Shown one piece after another: positions 42,401-51,405 of a DNA stretch of 64,000 bases; position 1 is the stretch's first letter; every line of letters starts with the position of its first letter. The translations under genes and the position numbers were made by a program. The notes beneath the pieces were generated by a model. It had not been told where the DNA came from. It saw only the letters and a program-made list of their open reading frames with translations, and made no database searches. Location of the stretch: positions 7,438,001-7,502,000 of the forward strand of contig NZ_CP116257.1 in the NCBI RefSeq assembly GCF_027947595.1. The letters run 5' to 3'. The DNA comes from Streptomyces lienomycini. Lineage in GTDB: Bacteria; Actinomycetota; Actinomycetes; Streptomycetales; Streptomycetaceae.

Positions 42401-43693
42401 CGCAGCCCGCCCAGCCCGTGCAGCGCAGTGCCGCACCGCGCCGCGCCGGTCTGGGCGCCCCGACGTCCTCCAAGCCGGTCGACGCCGTACGCCCCACCGC
42501 GACACCCGCCGTACGCCCCACCGCGACGCCCGCGGTCCCGGCGCCCGTCCAGCGCTCCGCGGCGACGCCCGCCGCGCCCGGCCCCTCCGCGACAGGGCCC
42601 GCGGGGCCCTCCGCCGGCCCGCGGGCACTCACCCCTCCCGCTCCGGTCGTCCCGACCGAGCGCCCCGCGCGCCGCTCCTCGCTCGGCGCCCCCTCACCGC
42701 GCCCCCGGCCGGGGCCACCCCGATCGCCCAGCGGTCCCCGGCACCGGCCCCGTCGTCGGCCTCGGCACCCGGCCGTGCCGCGACCGAGGGCCGTACGTCT
42801 CCGGCCGTCCAGCGGGCCGTCTCCTCGGCGCTCCCGCCGGCGGCACCGCTCACGACCCCGCTCGCCGCACCGCCCTTCCTGACGGCGCCCCCTCGGTCGC
42901 CACCCCGGCGCCGCTGCCCGTGTCCTCCGCCGTGCCCCCGTTCGCGGCCGCCTCCGAGGCAGCCGTCGCACCGGCCTTCACGCCGCCGCCCCTGCCGGCC
43001 CCCGGCGCCACGATCCCGGGCCCGGCCGTCCAGCGCGCCCCGGCCACGGGGTTCGCGCCGGGCGGTGGACCGGTGCGCCCCACCGTGCAGCGCGCCCCCG
43101 CCAAGGCCGTGCCCCTGCGTCGGCCCGCGTCCCCGGGCGCCACTGCCCGGGCCCCGCTCCCGGTGGCGCCGCTCACGCCGCCCGCGCCGTCGGCGTCCCG
43201 GCCCGCCCTCCCCGTCGGTACGCAGGCCGCGCCGGCGCCGTCGGCCCCGGAGGCCGGTCCGGCGGTGTCGGCCTCCGCGTCCTCCGAGATGCCCCCGGTG
43301 CAGCGCGTGCTCGGCTTCGGCGGCTTCAGCGGCCGTACCACGGGCGCGCTGGCCGCGTCGGCGGCGGCCGCCGTGGCCGAGACCTTCTCGCGCCTGCGGA
43401 CCTCCTCGTCCCAGCACCACCCGCCCCACGACCCGCCGCCCGCCTACAGCGCGGACCCGCCGCAGGACCCGCCGCCCCCGTACTCGGCGGCCTCCGCCGC
43501 GCAGCCGGGGGCGGGGGGCGACGAGCCGCCCGCCTACACGGCGGTCCCGCCCGGCGGGTTCGACCCGCGACAGCTCACCGACTTCCAGCTCGACGAACTG
43601 GTGCACCGGATCATCGGCCGCGTCACCCGTCTCGTCCGGGCCGACTTGCGTATGGACCGCGAACGGATCGGCAGACTGCGCGACCCCCGCTGA
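39428..43693 (+). pseudogene. Long Pro/Ala-rich VQR-repeat CIS protein (tape-measure candidate), apparent multiple frameshifts
   Basis: Start at 39428 (MGFLDRLRGRRDG), three bases after DUF6760. The coding signal changes frame nine times, always losing one base, near C runs at 40206, 40403, 41681, 41870, 41947, 42065, 42365, 42689 and 42888. Unbroken pieces are 39428-40225 and about 42895-43693. Restored, it would be a ~1,420-residue disordered protein with about twenty (P/A)VQR(A/S) motifs spaced 20-60 residues apart. It ends in a helical domain (TDFQLDELVHRIIGRVTRLV, RADLRMDRERIGRLRDP) before the stop at 43693. Its place between tube and baseplate genes suggests a tape measure or tube-filling protein (inference). 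Confidence 0.75.
40595..40989 (+). repeat. Tandem 45-residue (135-bp) repeat in the Pro-rich CIS gene
   Basis: Three copies of a unit starting GDGPAAPVQRAAVRPSAPAP and running through SDTSHTPAQPTATRPDGATP. The GGTGCAGCGC of copies 2 and 3 lies at 40766 and 40901 (135 bp apart); copy 1 is at 40619 and is 12 bp longer through two extra Ala-Pro pairs. Near-identity at DNA level implies recent expansion. Confidence 0.85.
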
Positions 43694-43747
43694 CCGGACA
43701 GCCGCGCCCGCCCGCCACCGTTCCCCCGACAGAAAGGTCGACCCCCG

Positions 43748-44170
43748 ATGACCCGCAAGGACCCGGGCTCCTCCATATGGTTCAGCCTCGCCATCGACGG
43801 CGAGAGCCTCGGTTACTTCAACGGGTGCGAAGGCCTGTCGACCCAGGTGGAGGTGGAACAGCGCCAGGAGGGCGGCAACAACGGCTTCGTCTGGCAGCTG
43901 CCCACCCGCGTCACCTTCTCCAACATCCGGCTGACCCGGCCCCTGACTCCGGACACGGCGAAGGTCGCCAAGTGGATCTCCTCCGTGCAGACCGGCATCA
44001 AGCGGCCCACCGCGCAGATCTCGGCCCTGCGCGCCGACGGGTCGATCGTGGCCCGCTGGGGGCTGATCGACGTACTGCCCGTGAGCTGGCAGGGTCCCTC
44101 GCTCGACCCCAACAGCCCGGCCGTGGCCAACGAGGTCCTGGAGATCGCCCACCACGGATTCACGGACTGA
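43748..44170 (+). CDS. Second tube protein / tube initiator (gp19 family, Pvc5-like)
   Basis: This 140-residue gp19-family protein is shorter than the main tube subunit and placed just before the baseplate genes. It contains IWFSLAIDGESLGYFNGCEG, LSTQVEVEQRQEGGNNGFVW and VTFSNIRLTRPLTPDTAKVA. In CIS particles such variants form the tube start between spike hub and tube. AGAAAGG precedes the ATG. Confidence 0.9.
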   Translation: MTRKDPGSSIWFSLAIDGESLGYFNGCEGLSTQVEVEQRQEGGNNGFVWQLPTRVTFSNIRLTRPLTPDTAKVAKWISSVQTGIKRPTAQISALRADGSIVARWGLIDVLPVSWQGPSLDPNSPAVANEVLEIAHHGFTD

Positions 44171-44200
44171 CGGCGTCCCCGAAAGCAGAGAGGAAGACCC

Positions 44201-44920
44201 ATGGCCACCAGCAAGGGCGCCGGCAAGAGCCTCGTGCGCGCCAACCTCGCCATCCACCAGCCGCCCACCGGCACGTCCACCACACCGGGTGCGCTGATCC
44301 GGACGTTCAACTTCGAGTTCAACCCCGCCCAGTTGTCCATCAGTCAGCGGACCAACTGGGTGGCGACGCCGACGGCGGCGGTGCGCAAGGCCGCCAAGCC
44401 GCAGTTCATGGGCGCCGAGCCGCGGGAGATGACCCTGGAGATCTTCCTGGACTCCTCGATGAAGCCCGACGGCACCACCGTGATGAAGAAGGTCGAGTCG
44501 CTGCTGCTGTGCTGCGAGGTGACCGCCAAGAGCCTGGCCGACGACCAGCCGTCGCCGCCCTGGGTGGTCTTCGAGTGGGGTTCGTTCTCCACGGCGCGGT
44601 TCACCGCGTACGTCTCGTCCATCGAGACGCAGTACACGCTCTTCGGCACCACCGGTGTCCCCATCCGTGCCACCTGCCAGGTGGCACTGGTGGAGATCCC
44701 CGGCCCCACCCTGGGCCAGAACCCGACCTCCGGCGCCCTCACCGCCCAGCGCGTGCACCGGGTCGTCGCGGGGGACTCGCTCCAGTCACTGGCGTGGAGC
44801 GAGTACGGCAACGCCAACGCGTGGCGTGTGATCGCCCGGGCCAACGGCATCGACGACCCCTCCCACCTGCCGACCGGCACCGAGCTGATGCTCCCCGCCG
44901 CCGAGGAGGTGCCTCACTGA
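44201..44920 (+). CDS. LysM-containing baseplate hub protein (Pvc7-like)
   Basis: This 239-residue protein starts ATSKGAGKSLVRANLAIHQP. It has a beta-rich domain with FNFEFNPAQLSISQRTNW and a C-terminal LysM (about 186-233, VHRVVAGDSLQSLAWSEYG, PTGTELMLP). Comparable gp53/Pvc7-type proteins link the hub to the tube. AGAGAGGA precedes the ATG. Its TGA overlaps the next ATG by one base. Confidence 0.9.
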   Translation: MATSKGAGKSLVRANLAIHQPPTGTSTTPGALIRTFNFEFNPAQLSISQRTNWVATPTAAVRKAAKPQFMGAEPREMTLEIFLDSSMKPDGTTVMKKVESLLLCCEVTAKSLADDQPSPPWVVFEWGSFSTARFTAYVSSIETQYTLFGTTGVPIRATCQVALVEIPGPTLGQNPTSGALTAQRVHRVVAGDSLQSLAWSEYGNANAWRVIARANGIDDPSHLPTGTELMLPAAEEVPH

Positions 44921-46830
44921 TGGTGCGGCCCTCATTCTCCAGCATCGTCGACGTCAAGATCGGTGGCGCGAAGCTGCCCGACGACATCGCCCCGATGCTC
45001 ACCGACGGCTGGGTCGACCAGGGCGTGGGCGTGCCCGCGGCGTTCCGGCTCACCTTCCGCGACCCCGACCACCTGGTCCTCGGCAAACTGGGCGTGAAGT
45101 TCGGCACCCCGGTCGTCATCACCCCGATCGCCGACGGACAGGGCAAGGGCAACCCCCTGCTGACCGGTGAGGTCACCGGCCTGGAGGCCGACTACGACGG
45201 CACCGGCAGCTTCACCGTCATCCGCGGCTACGACTACGGGCACCGCCTGATGCGCCAGCGGCGGGTGGCCGCCTACCGCAATCAGAAGGCCTCCGACATC
45301 GCCAAGACGCTCGTGAGCGGGGACGGGGTCCCCGTCGGCCGCATCCAGCCGACGAAGGGCACGTACGGGTTCATCAGCCAGTCCAACGTCACCGACTGGG
45401 ACTTCCTGTCCCGGCTCGCCGACGAGAACAAGATGGTCATGTACCTGGACGCCAAGGGGAAGTTCCGGTTCGTCACGCCGAAACCGTCGGCCGGCGCACC
45501 CTCCCCCAGCACGGACGGCGACAAGAGCACCTTCGTCCTCGTGGCCGGCCACGACATCCTGCGGCTGCGGGCCGCCGTGACCGCCGCCGACCAGATCGGC
45601 AAGGTCGAGTCGCGCGGCTGGAACGTCACCACCAAGAAGAAGATCACCGAGATCGCTCCGGCCACCACCGACCCCGGCATCAGCATCGGCTCGACGCCCG
45701 GCACGGCCGCGGGCAAGTTCAAGCCCGGCAAGCTCGTCGAGACCGCCAACCCGTACGACAAGCAGGACGAGGTCCAGTACGCCGCGAAGGCCCTCGCCGC
45801 CGACGTCACCTCGTCCTTCGCCGAGCTGGAAGTCGCCGTCTACGGCCACCCCGACCTGCGGCCCGGCGTCCCCGTGGCACTCGCCAAGGTCGGCGAGCCC
45901 TTCGAGGGCAAGTACACCGTGACCTCGGTCCGCCACCACTTCGGCGACGGCGTGCCCTACGAGTCCTGGATCACGGTCAGCGGCCGCCAGTGGCGCTCCC
46001 TGTACGGGCTCGCCTCGGGCGGCAGCGGCGGCACGGACCCGGCCAGCGCCACCCGGCTGCCCAGCGTCGCCAACGCCATCGTCACCGACGTGCAGGACCC
46101 CCTCAAGCAGGGCCGGGTCAAGCTGCAGTTCCCGTGGCTGGACGACAAGTACGTCAGCGACTGGGCGCGCAGTGTGCAGCTGGGCGGCGTGGCGGGCGGT
46201 GGGATCTTCCCCATGGACGTCGGCGACGAGGTGCTGGTCGCCTTCGACCGGGGCGCCCTCGACCACCCGTTCGTCATCGGCGGGCTCTACAACGGCCGGG
46301 ACGTGCCGACCAAGAGCGACGTGCCGCTGCACGACAGCCTGAAGAAGAAGGCCGCCCGGCACACCCTGTCCGACCGCACGGGCAACCGCGTCGACCTGCT
46401 CAGCCAGCGGACCGGCGGGCGCAAGCAGGGCGTCCGGATCGCCAGCGGCAACGACAAGCTGACCATCAACCTCGACCGCACCAAGACCGAGATCACCGTC
46501 GACAGCAAGGGCTCGGTCAAGATCACCGGCAGCCGGTCGGTGGACGTGGAGGCGGGCCAGCGGCTCACCCTGCGCGGCAAGTCGATCCTGATCGACAGCG
46601 CCGGGCCGCTCACCCTGCAGGGCAAGGGCATCGTCAACCTCAAGTCGCTCGGCGGCGTGGTCGCGGTGAACGCGCTGGGCGGCGCCCTGACCATGACCTC
46701 GGCCGGCGCCGCGACCCTCACCGCCACGGGCCTGGCGACGATCACCGCGGCCAACACGAAGATCACCGGCGCCAAACTCGACCTGTACGGCGGCTTCTTC
46801 GTCAACGAGATCAAGTACCCCTTCGGATGA
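44920..46830 (+). CDS. VgrG-like spike/hub protein (Pvc8-like)
   Basis: This 636-residue protein forms the central hub and puncturing spike. The N-terminal gp27-like part (~1-370, FSSIVDVKIGGAKLPDD, VIRGYDYGHRLMRQRRVAAY) is followed by an OB-fold gp5-like domain (AIVTDVQDPLKQGRVKLQFP, GDEVLVAFDRGALDHPFVIG). A C-terminal beta-helical needle follows (repeats such as KITGSRSVDVEAGQRLTLRG and LTLQGKGIVNLKSLGG, ~490-636). No extra effector domain is fused at the C-terminus, and PAAR is not present here. Confidence 0.94.
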   Translation: MVRPSFSSIVDVKIGGAKLPDDIAPMLTDGWVDQGVGVPAAFRLTFRDPDHLVLGKLGVKFGTPVVITPIADGQGKGNPLLTGEVTGLEADYDGTGSFTVIRGYDYGHRLMRQRRVAAYRNQKASDIAKTLVSGDGVPVGRIQPTKGTYGFISQSNVTDWDFLSRLADENKMVMYLDAKGKFRFVTPKPSAGAPSPSTDGDKSTFVLVAGHDILRLRAAVTAADQIGKVESRGWNVTTKKKITEIAPATTDPGISIGSTPGTAAGKFKPGKLVETANPYDKQDEVQYAAKALAADVTSSFAELEVAVYGHPDLRPGVPVALAKVGEPFEGKYTVTSVRHHFGDGVPYESWITVSGRQWRSLYGLASGGSGGTDPASATRLPSVANAIVTDVQDPLKQGRVKLQFPWLDDKYVSDWARSVQLGGVAGGGIFPMDVGDEVLVAFDRGALDHPFVIGGLYNGRDVPTKSDVPLHDSLKKKAARHTLSDRTGNRVDLLSQRTGGRKQGVRIASGNDKLTINLDRTKTEITVDSKGSVKITGSRSVDVEAGQRLTLRGKSILIDSAGPLTLQGKGIVNLKSLGGVVAVNALGGALTMTSAGAATLTATGLATITAANTKITGAKLDLYGGFFVNEIKYPFG

Positions 46831-46897
46831 CCGCACGACCGCACCGGCGCCCCGGGGTGGCCGGCGGAAGGAAACGGAAAAGGCAGGTGGCCCCCTG

Positions 46898-47359
46898 ATG
46901 GCCGAACAGTTCGTCGGCTCCGGCTGGTCGTTTCCCCTGCGTATCGGACCGACCGGCGGGATAGCCCTCGTCAGCGGCGAGCAGGAGGTGGAGGAGGCCA
47001 TGCGGCTCGTCCTCGCCACCGCCCCCGGCGAGCGGCCGATGCGGCCCGAGTTCGGCTGCGCCATCCACGACATGGTCTTCGCCCCGGTCAACGAGCAGAC
47101 CGCCGGACGCATCCAGCACGAGGTGTACACCAGCCTGGACCGCTGGGAGCCGCGCATCGAGGTCCACGAGGTCGACGTCACCGCCGGCGACGACCGCAGC
47201 ACCCTCTACATCGACGTGCGCTACTCCATCCGCGGCACCAACAACCCGCGCAGCCTCGTCTTCCCGTTCTACGTCATCCCCTCCCACGACGAGCCGGACC
47301 TCCCCGACGGTTCGGCCGGCCCCGCGGGCCTCCCGGGCTCTCCCGAAAGCGATCGCTGA
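46898..47359 (+). CDS. gp25-like baseplate wedge protein (Pvc9-like)
   Basis: This 153-residue GPW/gp25 family protein nucleates sheath assembly on the baseplate. The characteristic core is SGEQEVEEAMRLVLATAPGE, then RPMRPEFGCAIHDMVFAPVN with EVHEVDVTAGDD. The C-terminus is Pro/Gly-rich and unusual in length. Its TGA overlaps the baseplate J start by one base. Confidence 0.93.
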   Translation: MAEQFVGSGWSFPLRIGPTGGIALVSGEQEVEEAMRLVLATAPGERPMRPEFGCAIHDMVFAPVNEQTAGRIQHEVYTSLDRWEPRIEVHEVDVTAGDDRSTLYIDVRYSIRGTNNPRSLVFPFYVIPSHDEPDLPDGSAGPAGLPGSPESDR

Positions 47360-49317
47360 TGTCCCTGCCCTCCCCCAACCTCGACGACCGCCGCTTCCAG
47401 CAGTTCGTCGACGACGCCAAGCGCTACATCCAGCAGCGCGCCCCGGAGTGGACCGACCACAACGTCTCCGACCCCGGCATCACCCTCGTCGAGACGCTCG
47501 CGCACATGGCCGACCAGATCGTCTACCGCCTCAACCGGGTCCCGGAGAAGAACCACCTCGCCTTCCTCGACCTGGTCGGCATCACCCTCTTCCCCCCGTC
47601 GGCCGCCCGCACGGACGTCACCTTCTGGCTGTCCGCGCCGCAGGAGGACACGATCCTGGTCCCGGTCGGCACCGAGGTCGCCACGCTGCGCACCGACCGC
47701 GACGAGGCCGTCGTCTTCGCCACCGAACGCGACCTGAGCGTCATACCGTGCACGCTGGGCCGCCTGGTGACGCAGACCCGCGGCGAGGCCGTCGCCGACC
47801 GCACCACGGACCTCGCCGAGAGCAAGGACGTGATGTGCTTCGCCGAGGCCCCGGCCCCCGGCGACTGCATGCTCATCGGCCTCACCTCCGCCACCCCGCA
47901 CTGCGCGCTCGCCCTGGAACTCGACAGCCGCGTCGACGGCGTCGGCGTCGACCCCCGTCAGCCGCCCCTGGTCTGGGAGGCGTGGACCGAGGACGGCTGG
48001 CAGCCCTGCGAGGTCGACCGGGACGGCACCGGCGGCCTCAACCGCCCCGGCGACATCGTCCTCCACGTGCCCGGCGGCCACGTCCTGTCCCGCAACGGCG
48101 GCCACGAGGCCGGCTGGATCCGCTGCCGCGTCACCGACCCGCTGCCCGGCCAGCCCTTCTACACCACCTCGCCGACCATCCGCTCCGCCGAGGCGTACAC
48201 CATCGGCGGCACCACCGGCACCGTCCACGCCGAAACCGTCCACGACGAGGCCCTCGGCGAGTCCACCGGCCTGCCCGGCCAGCGCCTCAGGCTCGAACAC
48301 GCCCCCGTCGTCGCCGACGACCCGCCCGTCCTCCTGCAGACCGCCGACGACGACGGCTGGCAGGACTGGCAGGTCGTCCCGCACTTCGCGGGCTCCCGCC
48401 CCGGCGACCACCACATCACCCTCGACGCCGCCACCGGCGAGATCGCCTTCGGCCCCGCCGTCCGCGAGGCCGACGGCACCCTGCGCCAGTACGGCACCGT
48501 CGCCCCCAAGGGCGCCGTCATCCGCGCCCGCCGCTACCGCACCGGCGGGGGCCGGGCCGGCAACGTGGCCCGCGGCGCCGTGCAGGTGCTGCGCACCTCC
48601 ATCCCGTACGTCTCCGAGGTCGTCAACCGCGAGGCCGCCCGCGGCGGCGTGGACGGCGAGACCGTGGAGGAGGCGAAGCTGCGCGCCCCGATCACGCTGC
48701 GCGCCCAGGAACGCGCCGTCACCCTGCGCGACTACGAGGAACTCGCCCGCCGCGCCGCCCCCGAGACCGCCCGCATCACCTGCCTGGAGGGCGAGGAGAA
48801 CGAGTACGGCGCCCACGCCGTCCGCGTCCTCGTCGTCCCGCAGGCCGTCCCCGACCCCGGCGGGCGCCTGCGCTTCGAGCAACTCGTCCCCGGCGACGCC
48901 CTGCTGAGCCGCATCACCCGCCACCTCGACGAGCGCCGCCTCATCGGCACCCGCCTGTCCGTCGGGCCGCCCTACTACCAGGGCGTCACCGTCGTCGCCA
49001 CCGTCCACGCCTTCCGCGGCGTCGACGCCGACCGCGTACGCCGCCAGACCCACGACGCCCTCTACCGCCACCTCGACCCGCTCACCGGCGGCGCCGACGG
49101 CAAGGGCTGGCCCTTCGGACGGCCGGTGCAGACCGGTGAACTCTTCGCCGTACTCCAGCGCGTCCCCGGCGTCGAACTCGTCGACGAGGTCGTCCTGCAC
49201 CCCGCCGACCCGCTCACCGGCAAGCGCGGCGACCCCACCGACCGCATCGACCTCGAGGCGCCCGCGCTGGTCTTCTCCTTCGACCACCGGGTCCGCGTGA
49301 TCGGGGACGGCGCGTGA
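47359..49317 (+). CDS. Baseplate J-like wedge protein (Pvc11-like)
   Basis: This is a 652-residue gpJ-family baseplate arm protein. It has SLPSPNLDDRRFQQFVDDAK at the N-terminus, WTDHNVSDPGITLVETLAHM (the hallmark DPGITL motif), an IgG-like central part and the C-terminal gpJ core (REAARGGVDGETVEEAKLRA, AVTLRDYEELARRAAPETAR). It is complete and translationally coupled on both sides, with a four-base overlap with the next gene. Confidence 0.94.
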   Translation: MSLPSPNLDDRRFQQFVDDAKRYIQQRAPEWTDHNVSDPGITLVETLAHMADQIVYRLNRVPEKNHLAFLDLVGITLFPPSAARTDVTFWLSAPQEDTILVPVGTEVATLRTDRDEAVVFATERDLSVIPCTLGRLVTQTRGEAVADRTTDLAESKDVMCFAEAPAPGDCMLIGLTSATPHCALALELDSRVDGVGVDPRQPPLVWEAWTEDGWQPCEVDRDGTGGLNRPGDIVLHVPGGHVLSRNGGHEAGWIRCRVTDPLPGQPFYTTSPTIRSAEAYTIGGTTGTVHAETVHDEALGESTGLPGQRLRLEHAPVVADDPPVLLQTADDDGWQDWQVVPHFAGSRPGDHHITLDAATGEIAFGPAVREADGTLRQYGTVAPKGAVIRARRYRTGGGRAGNVARGAVQVLRTSIPYVSEVVNREAARGGVDGETVEEAKLRAPITLRAQERAVTLRDYEELARRAAPETARITCLEGEENEYGAHAVRVLVVPQAVPDPGGRLRFEQLVPGDALLSRITRHLDERRLIGTRLSVGPPYYQGVTVVATVHAFRGVDADRVRRQTHDALYRHLDPLTGGADGKGWPFGRPVQTGELFAVLQRVPGVELVDEVVLHPADPLTGKRGDPTDRIDLEAPALVFSFDHRVRVIGDGA

Positions 49318-49886
49318 CCGCCCCCACGTACCGGGGTTCCGTCGACGGGCTCGGCTCCTCGCTGCCGATCGGCTCGATGCTCCCGGCCGTCTTCGCCGAC
49401 GACGAACTCGCCCTGCGCTTCGTCGGCGGACTCGACGACGTCCTGGCACCCATCCTCAGCGTCCTGGACTGCCTGGACACCTACTTCGACCCCGCCCTCA
49501 CCCCGGCCGACTTCGCCCAGTGGCTCGGCACCTGGGTCGGCGCCGAGACCGACGGCACCGAACCCGAGGCCCGGCTGCGGGCCGCCGTCGCGGCCGCCTC
49601 CCGGCTGCACCGCGTACGCGGCACCCGGCAGGGCCTGTCGGAGGCCGTGCTGCTCGCGTTCGGCGTCGCACCGGAGATCACCGAGAGCGGCGGCGCCGAA
49701 TGGAACGCCCGTCCCCTCGGCCCGTTCCCCGGCAGGCCCCGGCCCCACCTGCACGTCACCCTCCGGCTGCCCGACCCGAATCCGGCCGACACCCATCGTC
49801 TGGACGCCCTCGTCGCCGCCGCCCGTCCCGCCCACATGCCCTACACGGTCGAAGTGACCGCCTCCGAAAGGACCCCGGAGAGATGA
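49314..49886 (+). CDS. Phage tail protein I-like baseplate protein (Pvc12-like)
   Basis: This 190-residue protein carries LPIGSMLPAVFADDELALRF, ILSVLDCLDTYFDPALTPAD, FAQWLGTWVG and SRLHRVRGTRQGLSEAVLLA. These are typical of the tail-protein-I (gp6/gp7-like) wedge component that joins gpJ. The GTG start overlaps the baseplate J stop, and its own stop overlaps the next ATG, both by four bases. Confidence 0.92.
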   Translation: MTAPTYRGSVDGLGSSLPIGSMLPAVFADDELALRFVGGLDDVLAPILSVLDCLDTYFDPALTPADFAQWLGTWVGAETDGTEPEARLRAAVAAASRLHRVRGTRQGLSEAVLLAFGVAPEITESGGAEWNARPLGPFPGRPRPHLHVTLRLPDPNPADTHRLDALVAAARPAHMPYTVEVTASERTPER

Positions 49887-51308
49887 CCACGCAGAACTGC
49901 GCCGAGTGCGGAACCCGCGCGGAACCGGGCCAGTCCTTCTGCGACGCGTGCGGCGCCGTACTCCGCTGGGAACAGGCCGGCGCCCGCACCGCGCAGCCCG
50001 CGGCCGCCGCGTCGTCCGACCAGAAGCCCGGCTTCGACGCCTTCGGCGGGGCCGGCGTGCCGCCCGCCCGCACCGACCGCCCGGGCACGTCGCCCACCGG
50101 GGGCGGCACCGCCGAACCGGCCGCCGCCCCGGGGAGAGCCCCGCGCCGCCGCACCCTCGCCACCCCGCCGACGGCGCGGGCAGCGCCGACGCGGACGGCA
50201 CCCGGGACACGCCCGGCACCGGCCACGCACCGGCCGCCGCGGGCGCCACCGGCGCGGCCGCTGCGGCCGCGGCGGCCGGTCACGGGCACCCCGGAGCAGC
50301 CGCCGCGGCGGCCGGCACCCCGCCCGTACTCCCGACACGGACGAGACCGCCCCCACCGAGCCGGTGCCGGTCGCGTCCGCTCCCCACGCGCTCACGGACA
50401 CCATGTCCGACCGCGCCCGCTCCCTCCTCGTCCCCGTCGCCGACCCGGCCGCCCACGCCCCGGCTCAGGCCCCCACCGTCGCCCCCGTGCTGCCCGGGCG
50501 CCCCGACGCGGACCGGCCGCAGGTGCGCGCCCCCGGCCACCAGCCGGACATCGCCAACGGGCCGCCGTGCCCGTGGTGTTCCACTCCCAACCGGCCCGAC
50601 CGCCACTACTGCGCCCGCTGCGCGATGCCGCTGGCCGGCACCGGCGAGCAGTCCACCGCCCCCGCCCCCTGGTGGCGCCGCCTCTTCGGCGGCCGGCGCC
50701 AGGAGACTCCGTGGGCCGGCGACCGCCCCCGTCTGCGCCGCGTCTTCGACCGCATCGGCACCTGGATCACCGCCGTCGTCGTCGTCACCCTGGCCGTCCT
50801 CGGCTTCGTCTACATCCCCGACGGCGTCCAGAACACCCGCGACCACTTCGCCAAGCGCGCCCCCGTCTCCCCCGACGGCATCAAGGCCTCGCGCTCCTTC
50901 CCCGGCCACGATCCCAAGCTCCTCATCGACAAGCTCAGCAACACCTGGTGGGGGCCGGGCGTCTCGGAGGCCGGCCAGGGCCAGTGGGTCGAGGCCACCT
51001 TCACCGAGCCGACGCGCCTGCTGGACGTCATCATCACCCCCGGTGTCTCCTCCCGCGCCAACAAGCTGCAGGAGTCGGCGCTGCCGCACCGCATCCTGGC
51101 GACGATCACCACCGCCGACGGGAAGACCAAGACCCGCGACATCGTCCTGGACCAGGGCGCCGGCGGCCAGCGGCGCGCGTTCCGCGTCGGCGAGGTCACC
51201 AAGGTCCGCTTCACCATCGAGTCGGCCCACGCGGCCTCCGCCGAGAAGCAGGTCGCCATCGCCGAGATCGAGTTCTTCGGCCCTTCCAGCGCCAACAGCA
51301 ACTCCTGA
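49883..51308 (+). pseudogene. Zinc-ribbon membrane protein with C-terminal discoidin-like domain; apparent frameshifts
   Basis: The last gene of the structural operon. The N-terminal part from 49883 has a zinc ribbon (NCAECGTRAEPGQSFCDACG). The frame then changes near 50127-50134 (CCCCGGGG) and again near 50331 (CCC), each as if one base were lost. The final part, to the stop at 51308, has a second zinc ribbon (CPWCSTPNRPDRHYCARCA), one membrane helix (WITAVVVVTLAVLGFVYIP) and an outside F5/8-type C (discoidin-like) domain (DKLSNTWWGPGVSEAGQGQW, QVAIAEIEFFG). Restored, it would be ~475 residues. It could anchor the CIS to the membrane; this is inferred. Confidence 0.75.
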
Positions 51309-51405
51309 CCCGCTCCGGGACCCACGGGTGGGCGGCCTGCCGGGCCGCCCACCCGAACGGACGCCACACCATGCGCCCGCCTCCGGGCCACCGGAGGCTG
51401 AGGCC

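Noticed and set aside
39428..43693. Programmed ribosomal frameshifting in the Pro-rich gene
   Set aside because: Nine same-sense shifts at C runs without slippery heptamers or downstream structures are far more simply explained by lost bases in the assembly.
25157..51308. The CIS block as an integrated prophage
   Set aside because: There are no capsid, terminase, portal, integrase or lysis genes; the set matches CIS rather than a phage.
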